In this document: one piece after another, positions 1 to 10,200 of the stretch
Layout of the letters: each line of letters opens with the position of its first letter
Numbering within the stretch: the first letter of the stretch is position 1
NCBI GenBank assembly: GCA_965644315.1
Contig: CBFFRQ010000044.1
Coordinates: 1-64,000 of the forward strand
DNA length: 64,000 nt
Reading direction: 5' to 3'
DNA from: Caecitellus pseudoparvulus
Taxonomy: Eukaryota; Bigyra: Bicosoecida
Position numbers and translations under genes: made by a program
The notes under the pieces: model-generated
What the model was told of the DNA's origin: nothing
The model's input: the letters and a program-made list of their open reading frames with translations, nothing else
Databases searched by the model: none

Positions 1-832
1 TAACCCTAACCCTAACCCTAACCCTAACCCTAACCCTAACCCTAACCCTAACCCTAACCCTAACCCTAACCCTAACCCTAACCCTAACCCTAACCCTAAC
101 CCTAACCCTAACCCTAACCCTAACCCTAACCCTAACCCTAACCCTAACCCTAACCCTAACCCTAACCCTAACCCTAACCCTAACCCTAACCCTAACCCTA
201 ACCCTAACCCTAACCCTAACCCTAACCCTAACCCTAACCCTAACCCTAACCCTAACCCTAACCCTAACCCTAACCCTAACCCTAACCCTAACCCTAACCC
301 TAACCCTAACCCTAACCCTAACCCTAACCCTAACCCTAACCCTAACCCTAACCCTAACCCTAACCCTAACCCTAACCCTAACCCTAACCCTAACCCTAAC
401 CCTAACCCTAACCCTAACCCTAACCCTAACCCTAACCCTAACCCTAACCCTAACCCTAACCCTAACCCTAACCCTAACCCTAACCCTAACCCTAACCCTA
501 ACCCTAACCCTAACCCTAACCCTAACCCTAACCCTAACCCTAACCCTAACCCTAACCCTAACCCTAACCCTAACCCTAACCCTAACCCTAACCCTAACCC
601 TAACCCTAACCCTAACCCTAACCCTAACCCTAACCCTAACCCTAACCCTAACCCTAACCCTAACCCTAACCCTAACCCTAACCCTAACCCTAACCCTAAC
701 CCTAACCCTAACCCTAACCCTAACCCTAACCCTAACCCTAACCCTAACCCTAACCCTAACCCTAACCCTAACCCTAACCCTAACCCTAACCCTAACCTAA
801 CCCTAACCCTAACCCTAACCCTAACCTAACCA
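1..832. repeat. Terminal telomeric array, (TAACCC)n
   Basis: The first ~790 bases are uninterrupted TAACCC hexamers, the C-rich strand of a TTAGGG-type telomere read from the tip inward. The only variants are two units that lost a C (CCTAA), at about 795 and 825, just before element A begins. The sequence starts directly in repeat, so this is a chromosome terminus or a contig cut inside the telomere. TTAGGG occurs in many lineages (animals, fungi, several protist and algal groups) and does not identify the organism alone. Confidence 0.97.
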
Positions 833-1058
833 AACTTTCCAAATGTCAAGCTAATCACAAGTTGTGAAGTGCTAACATTGCCTAATCCAGGCGCTCGTGC
901 ACCCAAGTGTGGTGTTGCACAGTGCTTGCTGGTTGGGTGGTGCGCACCGGGGCGGGGTAGTGCGAATTCCGCACACCATCGCACCGTGGCTCCCAGTTTG
1001 CGCCCTCGGTCGGGGCATGCACCTGGGATCGACATCAAAAGCATCATTGACAAGCATC

Positions 1059-3142
1059 ATGAACGCCCAAGTGGATCAAGTCCTGGGGGTCCTCTTCGTG
1101 GAGGGGTGCCTGAAGCGCAAGCAAGTGCTCGGCCCCAGAACAGGTGTCTTCACTGACATGCCACGTCGGGGTGCCGCACGCACCTTCGAGCTTGGAGGAC
1201 CCCTGCCCAAGACTGATCATGATAGTTCATCTTCGGCACGGGACATGTGGCTCGAGGTCTATGGGGAAGCCGCCGAACGGCTGATCCCAGGGCTGAGTGC
1301 GGAATTCGGCAACGCCAATGCGGCCCTGCGCCAGGGACCCACCGGATCGCCAACCATCCTCGTCACGCTCGGAAGTGAGGGTGATTCACCAACAGTGGCA
1401 CGTCAACTTCGCATTCTTGCTGCTCAAGAGGACGACTTCGCCATTCGAGTCGGCCAAGGTGGGTTCGTCGCCGTGGCCTACACCAACACCAAGCAGTTCG
1501 CATCGGCGAAGGCGAAAGTGAAGGTGAAGGCCCACCCCACCGCCATCCAAGTGGCCCACCAAGTGACCAAGGAAGCAACCGAAATCGCCTGCCAGTCAGG
1601 TGATGTTGCCAAGGTCATGTGCCTCGTTAGGTCCCACTTCGACCATGGCCCCGTGCCAGCCCAAGCCGTCCGTCCCAGTGTCAGACAATCCGTCCCCTCC
1701 GAGGGTGATGCACCTGTCGACACCAAGACACCATCGACCTGGACTGACACTCAGCTCGACAAGGCACCGAAGAAGAAGAAGACCCGTCGAGGCAAGCGAG
1801 GAAAGGGCAAGTCAGCCGGACGATCCCTCACCTTCGAGGACGTCTTCATCAAGAACGTCCGGCCACCTGCACCTCGACCAACCTCACCACCTGCCACCCA
1901 AGGCTCACCCAAAGATACCGTCACCACCCCTGTGGTGCATGCCATGTTGCCTTCATCAAGGGTGCAGCGGGGCGTCGACCGCAAGTGGCCGTCCCCCACC
2001 CCGTCGGGCGAGGCAAGCCCCGAGGTGCACCGGTATCGGCCGTCTGCAGCAGCAGCATGGGAGGTGATCACAAGGGTGGTGCCTCTTCATGACAGTGTGC
2101 GGACACCCGAGCACCTGGCCGAGTACCCCATCAAGCCTGGCCCTCTGGCCGACCTGCTGTCATCGACCCACGTGTACTCTAACGTGGGGGGCGGGCCTGT
2201 GTCCAGGCCTGTCTCGAGACGGCAGCAGGGGAGAGGGTCTTCGAGGCTGGGGACCTCCTCCTACTCCAGCATGCAGCCACCATCAACGCTGCCCAGCTTG
2301 CCTTCAAGCACATGGTCAGGCAGCTGGAGGGGGTGGTCAGTGACTCGTCCAGCTCGGACATCATGGACGTCGGCCAGAAGCCACCCTCCCCCTTCCGCTC
2401 AGACGGGCAACGGGTGGCCGTCTTCCGCAACATGCTGCACCAGCACTCGCCGGATGACACCTTCCTGGCCCCAGGTACACCACCAGTCCTGCTTCCCGGC
2501 CTGCACCTGCTCATCGACCGCATCAACCAAGGGTACCGTGCCCCAGCCGGGCATGATGACCTTGGCCAGGCCGGCGTCGACCCCAGCCAGGTTGATGAAG
2601 AGGGTGACCAAGAGGGGCACCTCGACGGAGTGCTGTATGCCTTCGCACTTCGAGAGGTGTGGACCGACAACACGGCCCATCTGCAGCTCATCCTCGTCGA
2701 CCATGATCGAGGCAAGCTGGTGCTGTGGAACCCCGACATCCCTGACCTCCATGACGAGCTGCCCCTGCACAAGTGCATGACCCGGCTGGCAGCCGAAGGC
2801 ATCAACGTCTTGTACCGGATCTGGACCACACCCGAGGCGGGCAGTCCAGCACCCTTCCGGGACAGGCTTCGAGGGGCACTCCAGTCTCTCCGAGATGACT
2901 TCCCCCCCCTGCCTCACAAGGCCACCGACGGCACCGTGCACCCCCAGACCCTCATCGCTGGCAAGGGCACAAGGGTGGCCATGCCTCATGGGCGGATGAC
3001 CCGACAGCAGGCCGCCACCCTGGAGGCTGAGGTCAAGGACCCCCTCAAGCGGCTGGTGCCTGAAGACGGCGAGGGTCGCCTGCCCAAGGTCAAGGATGTG
3101 CCCCACATCTCGATCGGGCAGATGGGTGGACGCCTGATGTAA
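1059..3142 (+). pseudogene. Element A ORF1-like gene, interrupted by a one-base frameshift
   Basis: The first part is open from an ATG at 1059 (another at 1017) and contains FTDMPRRGAARTF, shared with element B, an unrecognised region about residues 45-165 of the ATG-1059 reading, and a Lys/Arg-rich stretch (KKKKTRRGKRGKGK) likely to bind nucleic acid or act as a nuclear localisation signal. Compared with element B, one base is missing between 2195 and 2198. The B-like reading continues from 2198 in another frame to the stop at 3142. That second part holds a conserved block (LLPGLHLLIDRINQG, LVDHDRGKLVLWNPDIPD) also found in B. The original frame stays open to 2780 by chance. The break is in both A copies, so it is either an old lesion shared by recent descent or a frameshift tolerated during translation. 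Function is unknown beyond its relation to the B N-terminus. Confidence 0.7.
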
Positions 3143-3598
3143 GTCACCTGTGGGGGCATACTCCCTGTGCCACACATGACTGAAGCTTTGTGTCGCGACC
3201 GACGCACATAGCTGACATCGGACATTGGAAAGTCCAACCCAACCTCACCATCACCAACCCAACATCGATACCAACACATCAGGACTCGGCTCAGTGGAAG
3301 GGGAAGGCACTTGCAGCAAGATCTGTGAGGCCGCCCCCAAACCTGAGCCGAAGGGACAGCCGGGCTGGGTCGTGTGCTTGCATCTCAGCAACACCCAGTC
3401 CGTGTCGAGTCCATATCCTCCAGCCCACACCGCCACCCAAGCCAAGCAAGTCGGGTCTCCACCCCTGGACATCGGACCGAGACGGACGAGACTGGACTGG
3501 ACGGACAAGACAAGAGTGGACCGAGACCTGGACCTACACCTCAAGACCATCCCACCGGGGCGGGCGCTGAAGCGCCAAGACAGACGGCGACTTATACA

Positions 3599-3692
3599 AC
3601 GGACACGAGTCTGTGCTAGTCGCAAAGCCGTGCAAGCGGTGCCGTCGTGGTGTCTGTGTCACTGCATTCTGTTGTGGCGCAGGTGGCACCAC
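3599..3692 (+). other. Predicted structured 3' terminus of element A copy 1
   Basis: There is a hairpin at 3599-3614 (ACGGAC, loop ACGA, GTCTGT). An outer stem pairs GTGGTGTC at 3647-3654 with GGCACCAC at 3685-3692 and encloses a second, imperfect hairpin. Element B has the same two stems at matching places with different bases that still pair. The position near the 3' end suggests a recognition structure for the reverse transcriptase, which is inferred. Confidence 0.6.
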
Positions 3693-3743
3693 ATGTCCAA
3701 GCCCAAGCTGTACCATGATGTAGCCTGCATGGAGGCAATCTGC

Positions 3744-3751
3744 AATGCATT
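3744..3751 (+). terminator. AATGCATT near the 3' end of element A copy 1
   Basis: This palindromic octamer lies six bases before the element/telomere boundary. The same motif is at the 3' end of element B and just downstream of many host stop codons in this window, so it is a candidate polyadenylation signal for the element transcript. Confidence 0.5.
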
Positions 3752-3757
3752 GAGTAG

Positions 3758-4300
3758 CTAACCCCTAACCCTAACCCTAACCCTAACCCTAACCCTAACC
3801 CTAACCCTAACCCTAACCCTAACCCTAACCCTACCCCTAACCCTAACCCTAACCCTAACCCTAACCCTAACCCTAACCCTAACCCTAACCCTAACCCTAA
3901 CCCTAACCCTAACCCTAACCCTAACCCTAACCCTAACCCTAACCCTAACCCTAACCCTAACCCTAACCCTAACCCTAACCCTAACCCTAACCCTAACCCT
4001 AACCCTAACCCTAACCCTAACCCTAACCCTAACCCTAACCCTAACCCTAACCCTAACCCTAACCCTAACCCTAACCCTAACCCTAACCCTAACCCTAACC
4101 CTAACCCTAACCCTAACCCTAACCCTAACCCTAACCCTAACCCTAACCCTAACCCTAACCCTAACCCTAACCCTAACCCTAACCCTAACCCTAACCCTAA
4201 CCCTAACCCTAACCCTAACCCTAACCCTAACCCTAACCCTAACCCTAACCCTAACCCTAACCCTAACCCTAACCCTAACCCTAACCCTAACCCTAACCCT
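3758..4300. repeat. Internal telomeric array between the two A copies
   Basis: About 540 bases of CCCTAA repeat in the same orientation as the terminal telomere. The first unit has an extra C (CTAACCCC), and one further variant (CTACCCC) is near 3830. The array is long and otherwise pure, which suggests it was a functional telomere end recently. Confidence 0.95.
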
Positions 4301-4526
4301 AACTTTCCAAATGTCAAGCTAATCACAAGTTGTGAAGTGCTAACATTGCCTAATCCAGGCGCTCGTGCACCCAAGTGTGGTGTTGCACAGTGCTTGCTGG
4401 TTGGGTGGTGCGCACCGGGGCGGGGTAGTGCGAATTCCGCACACCATCGCACCGTGGCTCCCAGTTTGCGCCCTCGGTCGGGGCATGCACCTGGGATCGA
4501 CATCAAAAGCATCATTGACAAGCATC

Positions 4527-6610
4527 ATGAACGCCCAAGTGGATCAAGTCCTGGGGGTCCTCTTCGTGGAGGGGTGCCTGAAGCGCAAGCAAGTGCTCGG
4601 CCCCAGAACAGGTGTCTTCACTGACATGCCACGTCGGGGTGCCGCACGCACCTTCGAGCTTGGAGGACCCCTGCCCAAGACTGATCATGATAGTTCATCT
4701 TCGGCACGGGACATGTGGCTCGAGGTCTATGGGGAAGCCGCCGAACGGCTGATCCCAGGGCTGAGTGCGGAATTCGGCAACGCCAATGCGGCCCTGCGCC
4801 AGGGACCCACCGGATCGCCAACCATCCTCGTCACGCTCGGAAGTGAGGGTGATTCACCAACAGTGGCACGTCAACTTCGCATTCTTGCTGCTCAAGAGGA
4901 CGACTTCGCCATTCGAGTCGGCCAAGGTGGGTTCGTCGCCGTGGCCTACACCAACACCAAGCAGTTCGCATCGGCGAAGGCGAAAGTGAAGGTGAAGGCC
5001 CACCCCACCGCCATCCAAGTGGCCCACCAAGTGACCAAGGAAGCAACCGAAATCGCCTGCCAGTCAGGTGATGTTGCCAAGGTCATGTGCCTCGTTAGGT
5101 CCCACTTCGACCATGGCCCCGTGCCAGCCCAAGCCGTCCGTCCCAGTGTCAGACAATCCGTCCCCTCCGAGGGTGATGCACCTGTCGACACCAAGACACC
5201 ATCGACCTGGACTGACACTCAGCTCGACAAGGCACCGAAGAAGAAGAAGACCCGTCGAGGCAAGCGAGGAAAGGGCAAGTCAGCCGGACGATCCCTCACC
5301 TTCGAGGACGTCTTCATCAAGAACGTCCGGCCACCTGCACCTCGACCAACCTCACCACCTGCCACCCAAGGCTCACCCAAAGATACCGTCACCACCCCTG
5401 TGGTGCATGCCATGTTGCCTTCATCAAGGGTGCAGCGGGGCGTCGACCGCAAGTGGCCGTCCCCCACCCCGTCGGGCGAGGCAAGCCCCGAGGTGCACCG
5501 GTATCGGCCGTCTGCAGCAGCAGCATGGGAGGTGATCACAAGGGTGGTGCCTCTTCATGACAGTGTGCGGACACCCGAGCACCTGGCCGAGTACCCCATC
5601 AAGCCTGGCCCTCTGGCCGACCTGCTGTCATCGACCCACGTGTACTCTAACGTGGGGGGCGGGCCTGTGTCCAGGCCTGTCTCGAGACGGCAGCAGGGGA
5701 GAGGGTCTTCGAGGCTGGGGACCTCCTCCTACTCCAGCATGCAGCCACCATCAACGCTGCCCAGCTTGCCTTCAAGCACATGGTCAGGCAGCTGGAGGGG
5801 GTGGTCAGTGACTCGTCCAGCTCGGACATCATGGACGTCGGCCAGAAGCCACCCTCCCCCTTCCGCTCAGACGGGCAACGGGTGGCCGTCTTCCGCAACA
5901 TGCTGCACCAGCACTCGCCGGATGACACCTTCCTGGCCCCAGGTACACCACCAGTCCTGCTTCCCGGCCTGCACCTGCTCATCGACCGCATCAACCAAGG
6001 GTACCGTGCCCCAGCCGGGCATGATGACCTTGGCCAGGCCGGCGTCGACCCCAGCCAGGTTGATGAAGAGGGTGACCAAGAGGGGCACCTCGACGGAGTG
6101 CTGTATGCCTTCGCACTTCGAGAGGTGTGGACCGACAACACGGCCCATCTGCAGCTCATCCTCGTCGACCATGATCGAGGCAAGCTGGTGCTGTGGAACC
6201 CCGACATCCCTGACCTCCATGACGAGCTGCCCCTGCACAAGTGCATGACCCGGCTGGCAGCCGAAGGCATCAACGTCTTGTACCGGATCTGGACCACACC
6301 CGAGGCGGGCAGTCCAGCACCCTTCCGGGACAGGCTTCGAGGGGCACTCCAGTCTCTCCGAGATGACTTCCCCCCCCTGCCTCACAAGGCCACCGACGGC
6401 ACCGTGCACCCCCAGACCCTCATCGCTGGCAAGGGCACAAGGGTGGCCATGCCTCATGGGCGGATGACCCGACAGCAGGCCGCCACCCTGGAGGCTGAGG
6501 TCAAGGACCCCCTCAAGCGGCTGGTGCCTGAAGACGGCGAGGGTCGCCTGCCCAAGGTCAAGGATGTGCCCCACATCTCGATCGGGCAGATGGGTGGACG
6601 CCTGATGTAA
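4527..6610 (+). pseudogene. Element A copy 2 ORF1-like gene, same frameshift
   Basis: Identical to the copy-1 gene, including the missing base at the equivalent site (5663-5666). The same conserved N-terminal motif, basic stretch and C-terminal block are present, and the gene again stops (6608-6610) where element B would enter its endonuclease. Finding the same lesion in both copies means the break came before the duplication or is tolerated. Confidence 0.7.
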
Positions 6611-7066
6611 GTCACCTGTGGGGGCATACTCCCTGTGCCACACATGACTGAAGCTTTGTGTCGCGACCGACGCACATAGCTGACATCGGACATTGGAAAG
6701 TCCAACCCAACCTCACCATCACCAACCCAACATCGATACCAACACATCAGGACTCGGCTCAGTGGAAGGGGAAGGCACTTGCAGCAAGATCTGTGAGGCC
6801 GCCCCCAAACCTGAGCCGAAGGGACAGCCGGGCTGGGTCGTGTGCTTGCATCTCAGCAACACCCAGTCCGTGTCGAGTCCATATCCTCCAGCCCACACCG
6901 CCACCCAAGCCAAGCAAGTCGGGTCTCCACCCCTGGACATCGGACCGAGACGGACGAGACTGGACTGGACGGACAAGACAAGAGTGGACCGAGACCTGGA
7001 CCTACACCTCAAGACCATCCCACCGGGGCGGGCGCTGAAGCGCCAAGACAGACGGCGACTTATACA

Positions 7067-7160
7067 ACGGACACGAGTCTGTGCTAGTCGCAAAGCCGTG
7101 CAAGCGGTGCCGTCGTGGTGTCTGTGTCACTGCATTCTGTTGTGGCGCAGGTGGCACCAC
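7067..7160 (+). other. Predicted structured 3' terminus of element A copy 2
   Basis: Same two stems as copy 1, shifted by 3,468 bases, followed by AATGCATT at 7212-7219 and the element end at 7225. Confidence 0.6.
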
Positions 7161-7225
7161 ATGTCCAAGCCCAAGCTGTACCATGATGTAGCCTGCATGG
7201 AGGCAATCTGCAATGCATTGAGTAG

Positions 7226-7240
7226 CTAACCCTAACCTAA
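7226..7240. repeat. 15-nt telomeric seed at the A/B junction
   Basis: Only CTAACCCTAACCTAA separates the 3' end of element A copy 2 from truncated element B copy 1. Six further bases (AGAAGG, 7241-7246) belong to neither element and look like junction filler. Confidence 0.8.
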
Positions 7241-7246
7241 AGAAGG

Positions 7247-10200
7247 GTCACTCTCGTGAAGTCTCACTTGCGTCAAGCTTCTCCAGCTGCGCACCAAGAT
7301 CGCCAACACGTCCGACAATCCGTCCCCAAGAAGGGAGATGCTGCTGTCGACAAGGCGCCCATTCGACACAACATCAAGACATCCGCACAAACCCAACAGG
7401 CTCCAGGTAAACGCAAGAAGGTCAGGCGTGGTCAGCGCTCCAAAGCAAGCACGGCATCTACACATTCCAAAGTTGTACCAGGGCGAACCTTTGCCGACCT
7501 GTTCAAGACGCCTCCATCAGAAACGACTGCCCGAGAGAAACACCAACACGTGGTGCCATCAAGTCCTCCTGCAAGAATGCCCAAGCTGCAGACGGAGGCG
7601 GTGGTGCTTCCATCGTCACGAGTGCGAACTGGGCAACAAACGCGCTGGGACAAGCCATCAACCCTTGACCAAGATTCGAAGATGCAGGCACCTGTATCGG
7701 AGGACAGCGTGCCCGCATCTCAGACTACTACCTCCACAGCAACAACACTCATCTTGACGCCACCTGCGTCAACCCCTGAGTCGATATCAGAATCAGACAC
7801 CTCGCTCAGCCTGTCTGTACCTGACGCTGCACCTCAGCATATTGTGAAGGTTGTGAGGATGAAGGACTGCCCCCGAGTCCCTGGATCACTCCCCACCCAC
7901 GACATTCCAGCATCGTCACCGCTTGCGCGCCTGCTTGCTTCAGCGAGTGTGTACGGGAACAGAGACCAACGGCATTGTGTACAAGCCTGCTTGGAAACAG
8001 CGGCAGGGGAGAAGATCTTCGAGACTGAAGACCTCGTGGCTCTCCAGCATGCAGCTACTGTCGAGGCAGGACAGCGAGCCTATCGGAACCTGCGTCGTAG
8101 AGCTGCTGCAAACACATCGGACTCCTCCAGTTCTGATGTTCAGTGCACGATGCCAGCAGGCGGTGTCATGTCAGACTGCGCAGAGGATCAACTGGAAGCT
8201 CTTGCTCGCTTGCTGTTTCGCTTCACACCAAAGGACTCCCTTCTGCAAGCACAAGCACCACCTGTCCTTCTTCCCGGTTTGCATATGCTTCTCAACCGCA
8301 TGAACAGTGGGCACCGTGCCCTTCTTGGTGGGAGTAAACTCCATGGGGGCATCTGCCCTCAAGCAGTGATGTACGAGGACGGCCAAGACAAGTATTTCGA
8401 AGGTGTCCACTTTGCTTTTGCTCTGCATCGTCTCCAACACACTGACACTGCTCACCTTACGCTGGTTCTGGTCGATCATGATCGAGGAGTGTTGGTTGTA
8501 TGGAACCCAGACATTCCAGATGCAAGTGTTGAAGTGTCCTTCCACAACTGCATGGAACGTCTGCACGCCGATGCTGTAGAGATGGTCTACCGAGTATCAT
8601 CGACCCCCATGGTGGGCTCTCCAAGCCCCTTGAAAGAGAGACTACGCAATGTGATGCAGTCGCTGAAGCAAGACTTCCCCCCTCTCCCCTTTGCTGCGGA
8701 AGACGGGGAACTCCACCTCAAAACGTACATCGCTGGACAGTTCACCCGTGTTGCTCTCCCAACTGGACGCCTGACTAGACAGCAGGCCTCTGCTCTGGCA
8801 GACGCAAAAGAACATGACCCACTACTGAAGCTAATCCCACAAGACACAGATGCAATGCCTCCACGCTGGGAGCAAGGCCCGTGTACCCCAGTGGGAAAGT
8901 CAGGCACAACTTCCATCTCCATGGTGTCTTGGAATGTTGCAAGCTCCTGTGGGAACCACCTTCACGAAGTCATAGTCTGTGCGAAGTCGGCCTCGTCTCG
9001 ATCTTCAAGGATGGTGCTCTGCCTTACGGAGCCAGGCGGACATGGGACTTTGGACACGGAGATCATGGGACTGCAATGCTTCAGACCAAGTCCACCTGAT
9101 CGTCCACCAGGACGAAGTGAGGTCGCCTTGCTCATCGACAGAAGACTGCGGGCTCAACGGATGGGGGACCTTGGCCTTGATGGCCGCTGTGTTGTTGCTT
9201 GCACCATCCCCACAACGCCAAAGCCTCTTGCAATCATCGCGGCATATGTGCCAAACTGGCACACAGCGCAGCGAAAGAAGCCGTTAGCAGACCCAGATAC
9301 AAAGCTTCCTCACAGGCAGCAGATTTGGGAACAGCTCACAAATGCTGTTCAACATCTGAGGACAACCCACATGATCACACTCATGGGTGATCTGAACTGC
9401 CACCCAGGTCAACACGGGGTAACTTCGTGGGACACGTCATGCTGGCGCAACCAATCTGGCATCCCCGACCCGACGGACGACGTTCAGGAACTTGCGACTG
9501 TATGTGAACAGGCACAACTTCAGCCTGCTGGGGTTGGGGGACAGCCTACCCAAGCTACCTTTCAGAGAGTCTTGGATCACATCCTCGTATGTCCCTCGCT
9601 GCGGTCCCGGTTGGTAAAGCCCCTTGCTGTTGTCACAACATATTCAAGCGCCAGGAAGAAGAACCACCGAAAGATGATCCTCAGTGACCACCACATGCTC
9701 ACTGCCGGCGTTGCAGTCAAGCTGCCCCCCCGACCCAAAGCCTCCAGACAACATTCATCGACCCACTCTGTCCCCCCCTGGTGGGCATCGTCCACACGTG
9801 AGGGACTCAAGGCGCAGTACATGCACAGACGCCATCTTGATGCGTCTCTTGGGCCAGCAGACCTGCATGTCCCTGGACCTGGAGATGAGGCAGAAGCACT
9901 CCAAAGCTTGGACGCCCTCATTACTACCAGTGCTCGAACCACGCATGCCCAGTGCAAGTCCACATCACCTCAAATGATTCAGGCATTTGCTGACATACCA
10001 CGACTCAGCTCCCTGAAGAAACGCATGACAGCCAAGACGAGGTCCATACAGAAGCGACTTGTGAAACTCCGTCGGCGCAAGCATCTGCTGCGGCACTCCT
10101 CACTGCCTAGCTCGATCGAGGCTCTGCGCAAGGAGGAAGAGCGGGAACACATGCTGCTTGAAGACCTGCATGCGACGAGGACTGAAAGGAGGCAAGCGAT

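Larger units (their letters stand above)
833..3757 (+). mobile_element. Element A copy 1: non-autonomous telomere-embedded retroelement
   Basis: A 2.9-kb unit lies between two telomeric arrays. It begins at AACTTTCCAAATG and ends at GAGTAG, immediately followed by CTAACCCC, with no poly(A) tail and no terminal repeats. It carries one gene region related to the N-terminal part of element B (see 1059-3142) but stops where B enters its endonuclease. No endonuclease or reverse transcriptase is present. Its last ~170 bases resemble the 3' end of element B in sequence and in predicted hairpins. I infer a non-autonomous element mobilised by B-type reverse transcriptase. It could instead be a Y'-like subtelomeric repeat spread by recombination. 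Confidence 0.8.
4301..7225 (+). mobile_element. Element A copy 2
   Basis: Second copy of the 2.9-kb element, offset by exactly 3,468 bases from copy 1. I saw no differences between the copies: every open frame has the same length and protein sequence. It ends GAGTAG, then CTAACCCTAACCTAA, and then runs into truncated element B. Near-identity implies very recent tandem transposition, recombination or gene conversion, or an assembly duplication. Confidence 0.8.

Noticed and set aside
897-2780. 627-codon ORF of element A taken as one protein
   Set aside because: The start is GTG, and the part after about 2198 is in the wrong frame compared with element B. Only the segment before the frameshift is B-like.
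1-4300. Short regular repeats as a CRISPR array
   Set aside because: These are six-base telomeric repeats with no spacers, in a eukaryotic chromosome end.
3616-4521. Minus-strand ORF of 301 codons rich in Leu-Gly repeats
   Set aside because: It is the telomeric array read in frame (TTAGGG has no stop in that frame) joined to flanking sequence. Not a protein gene.
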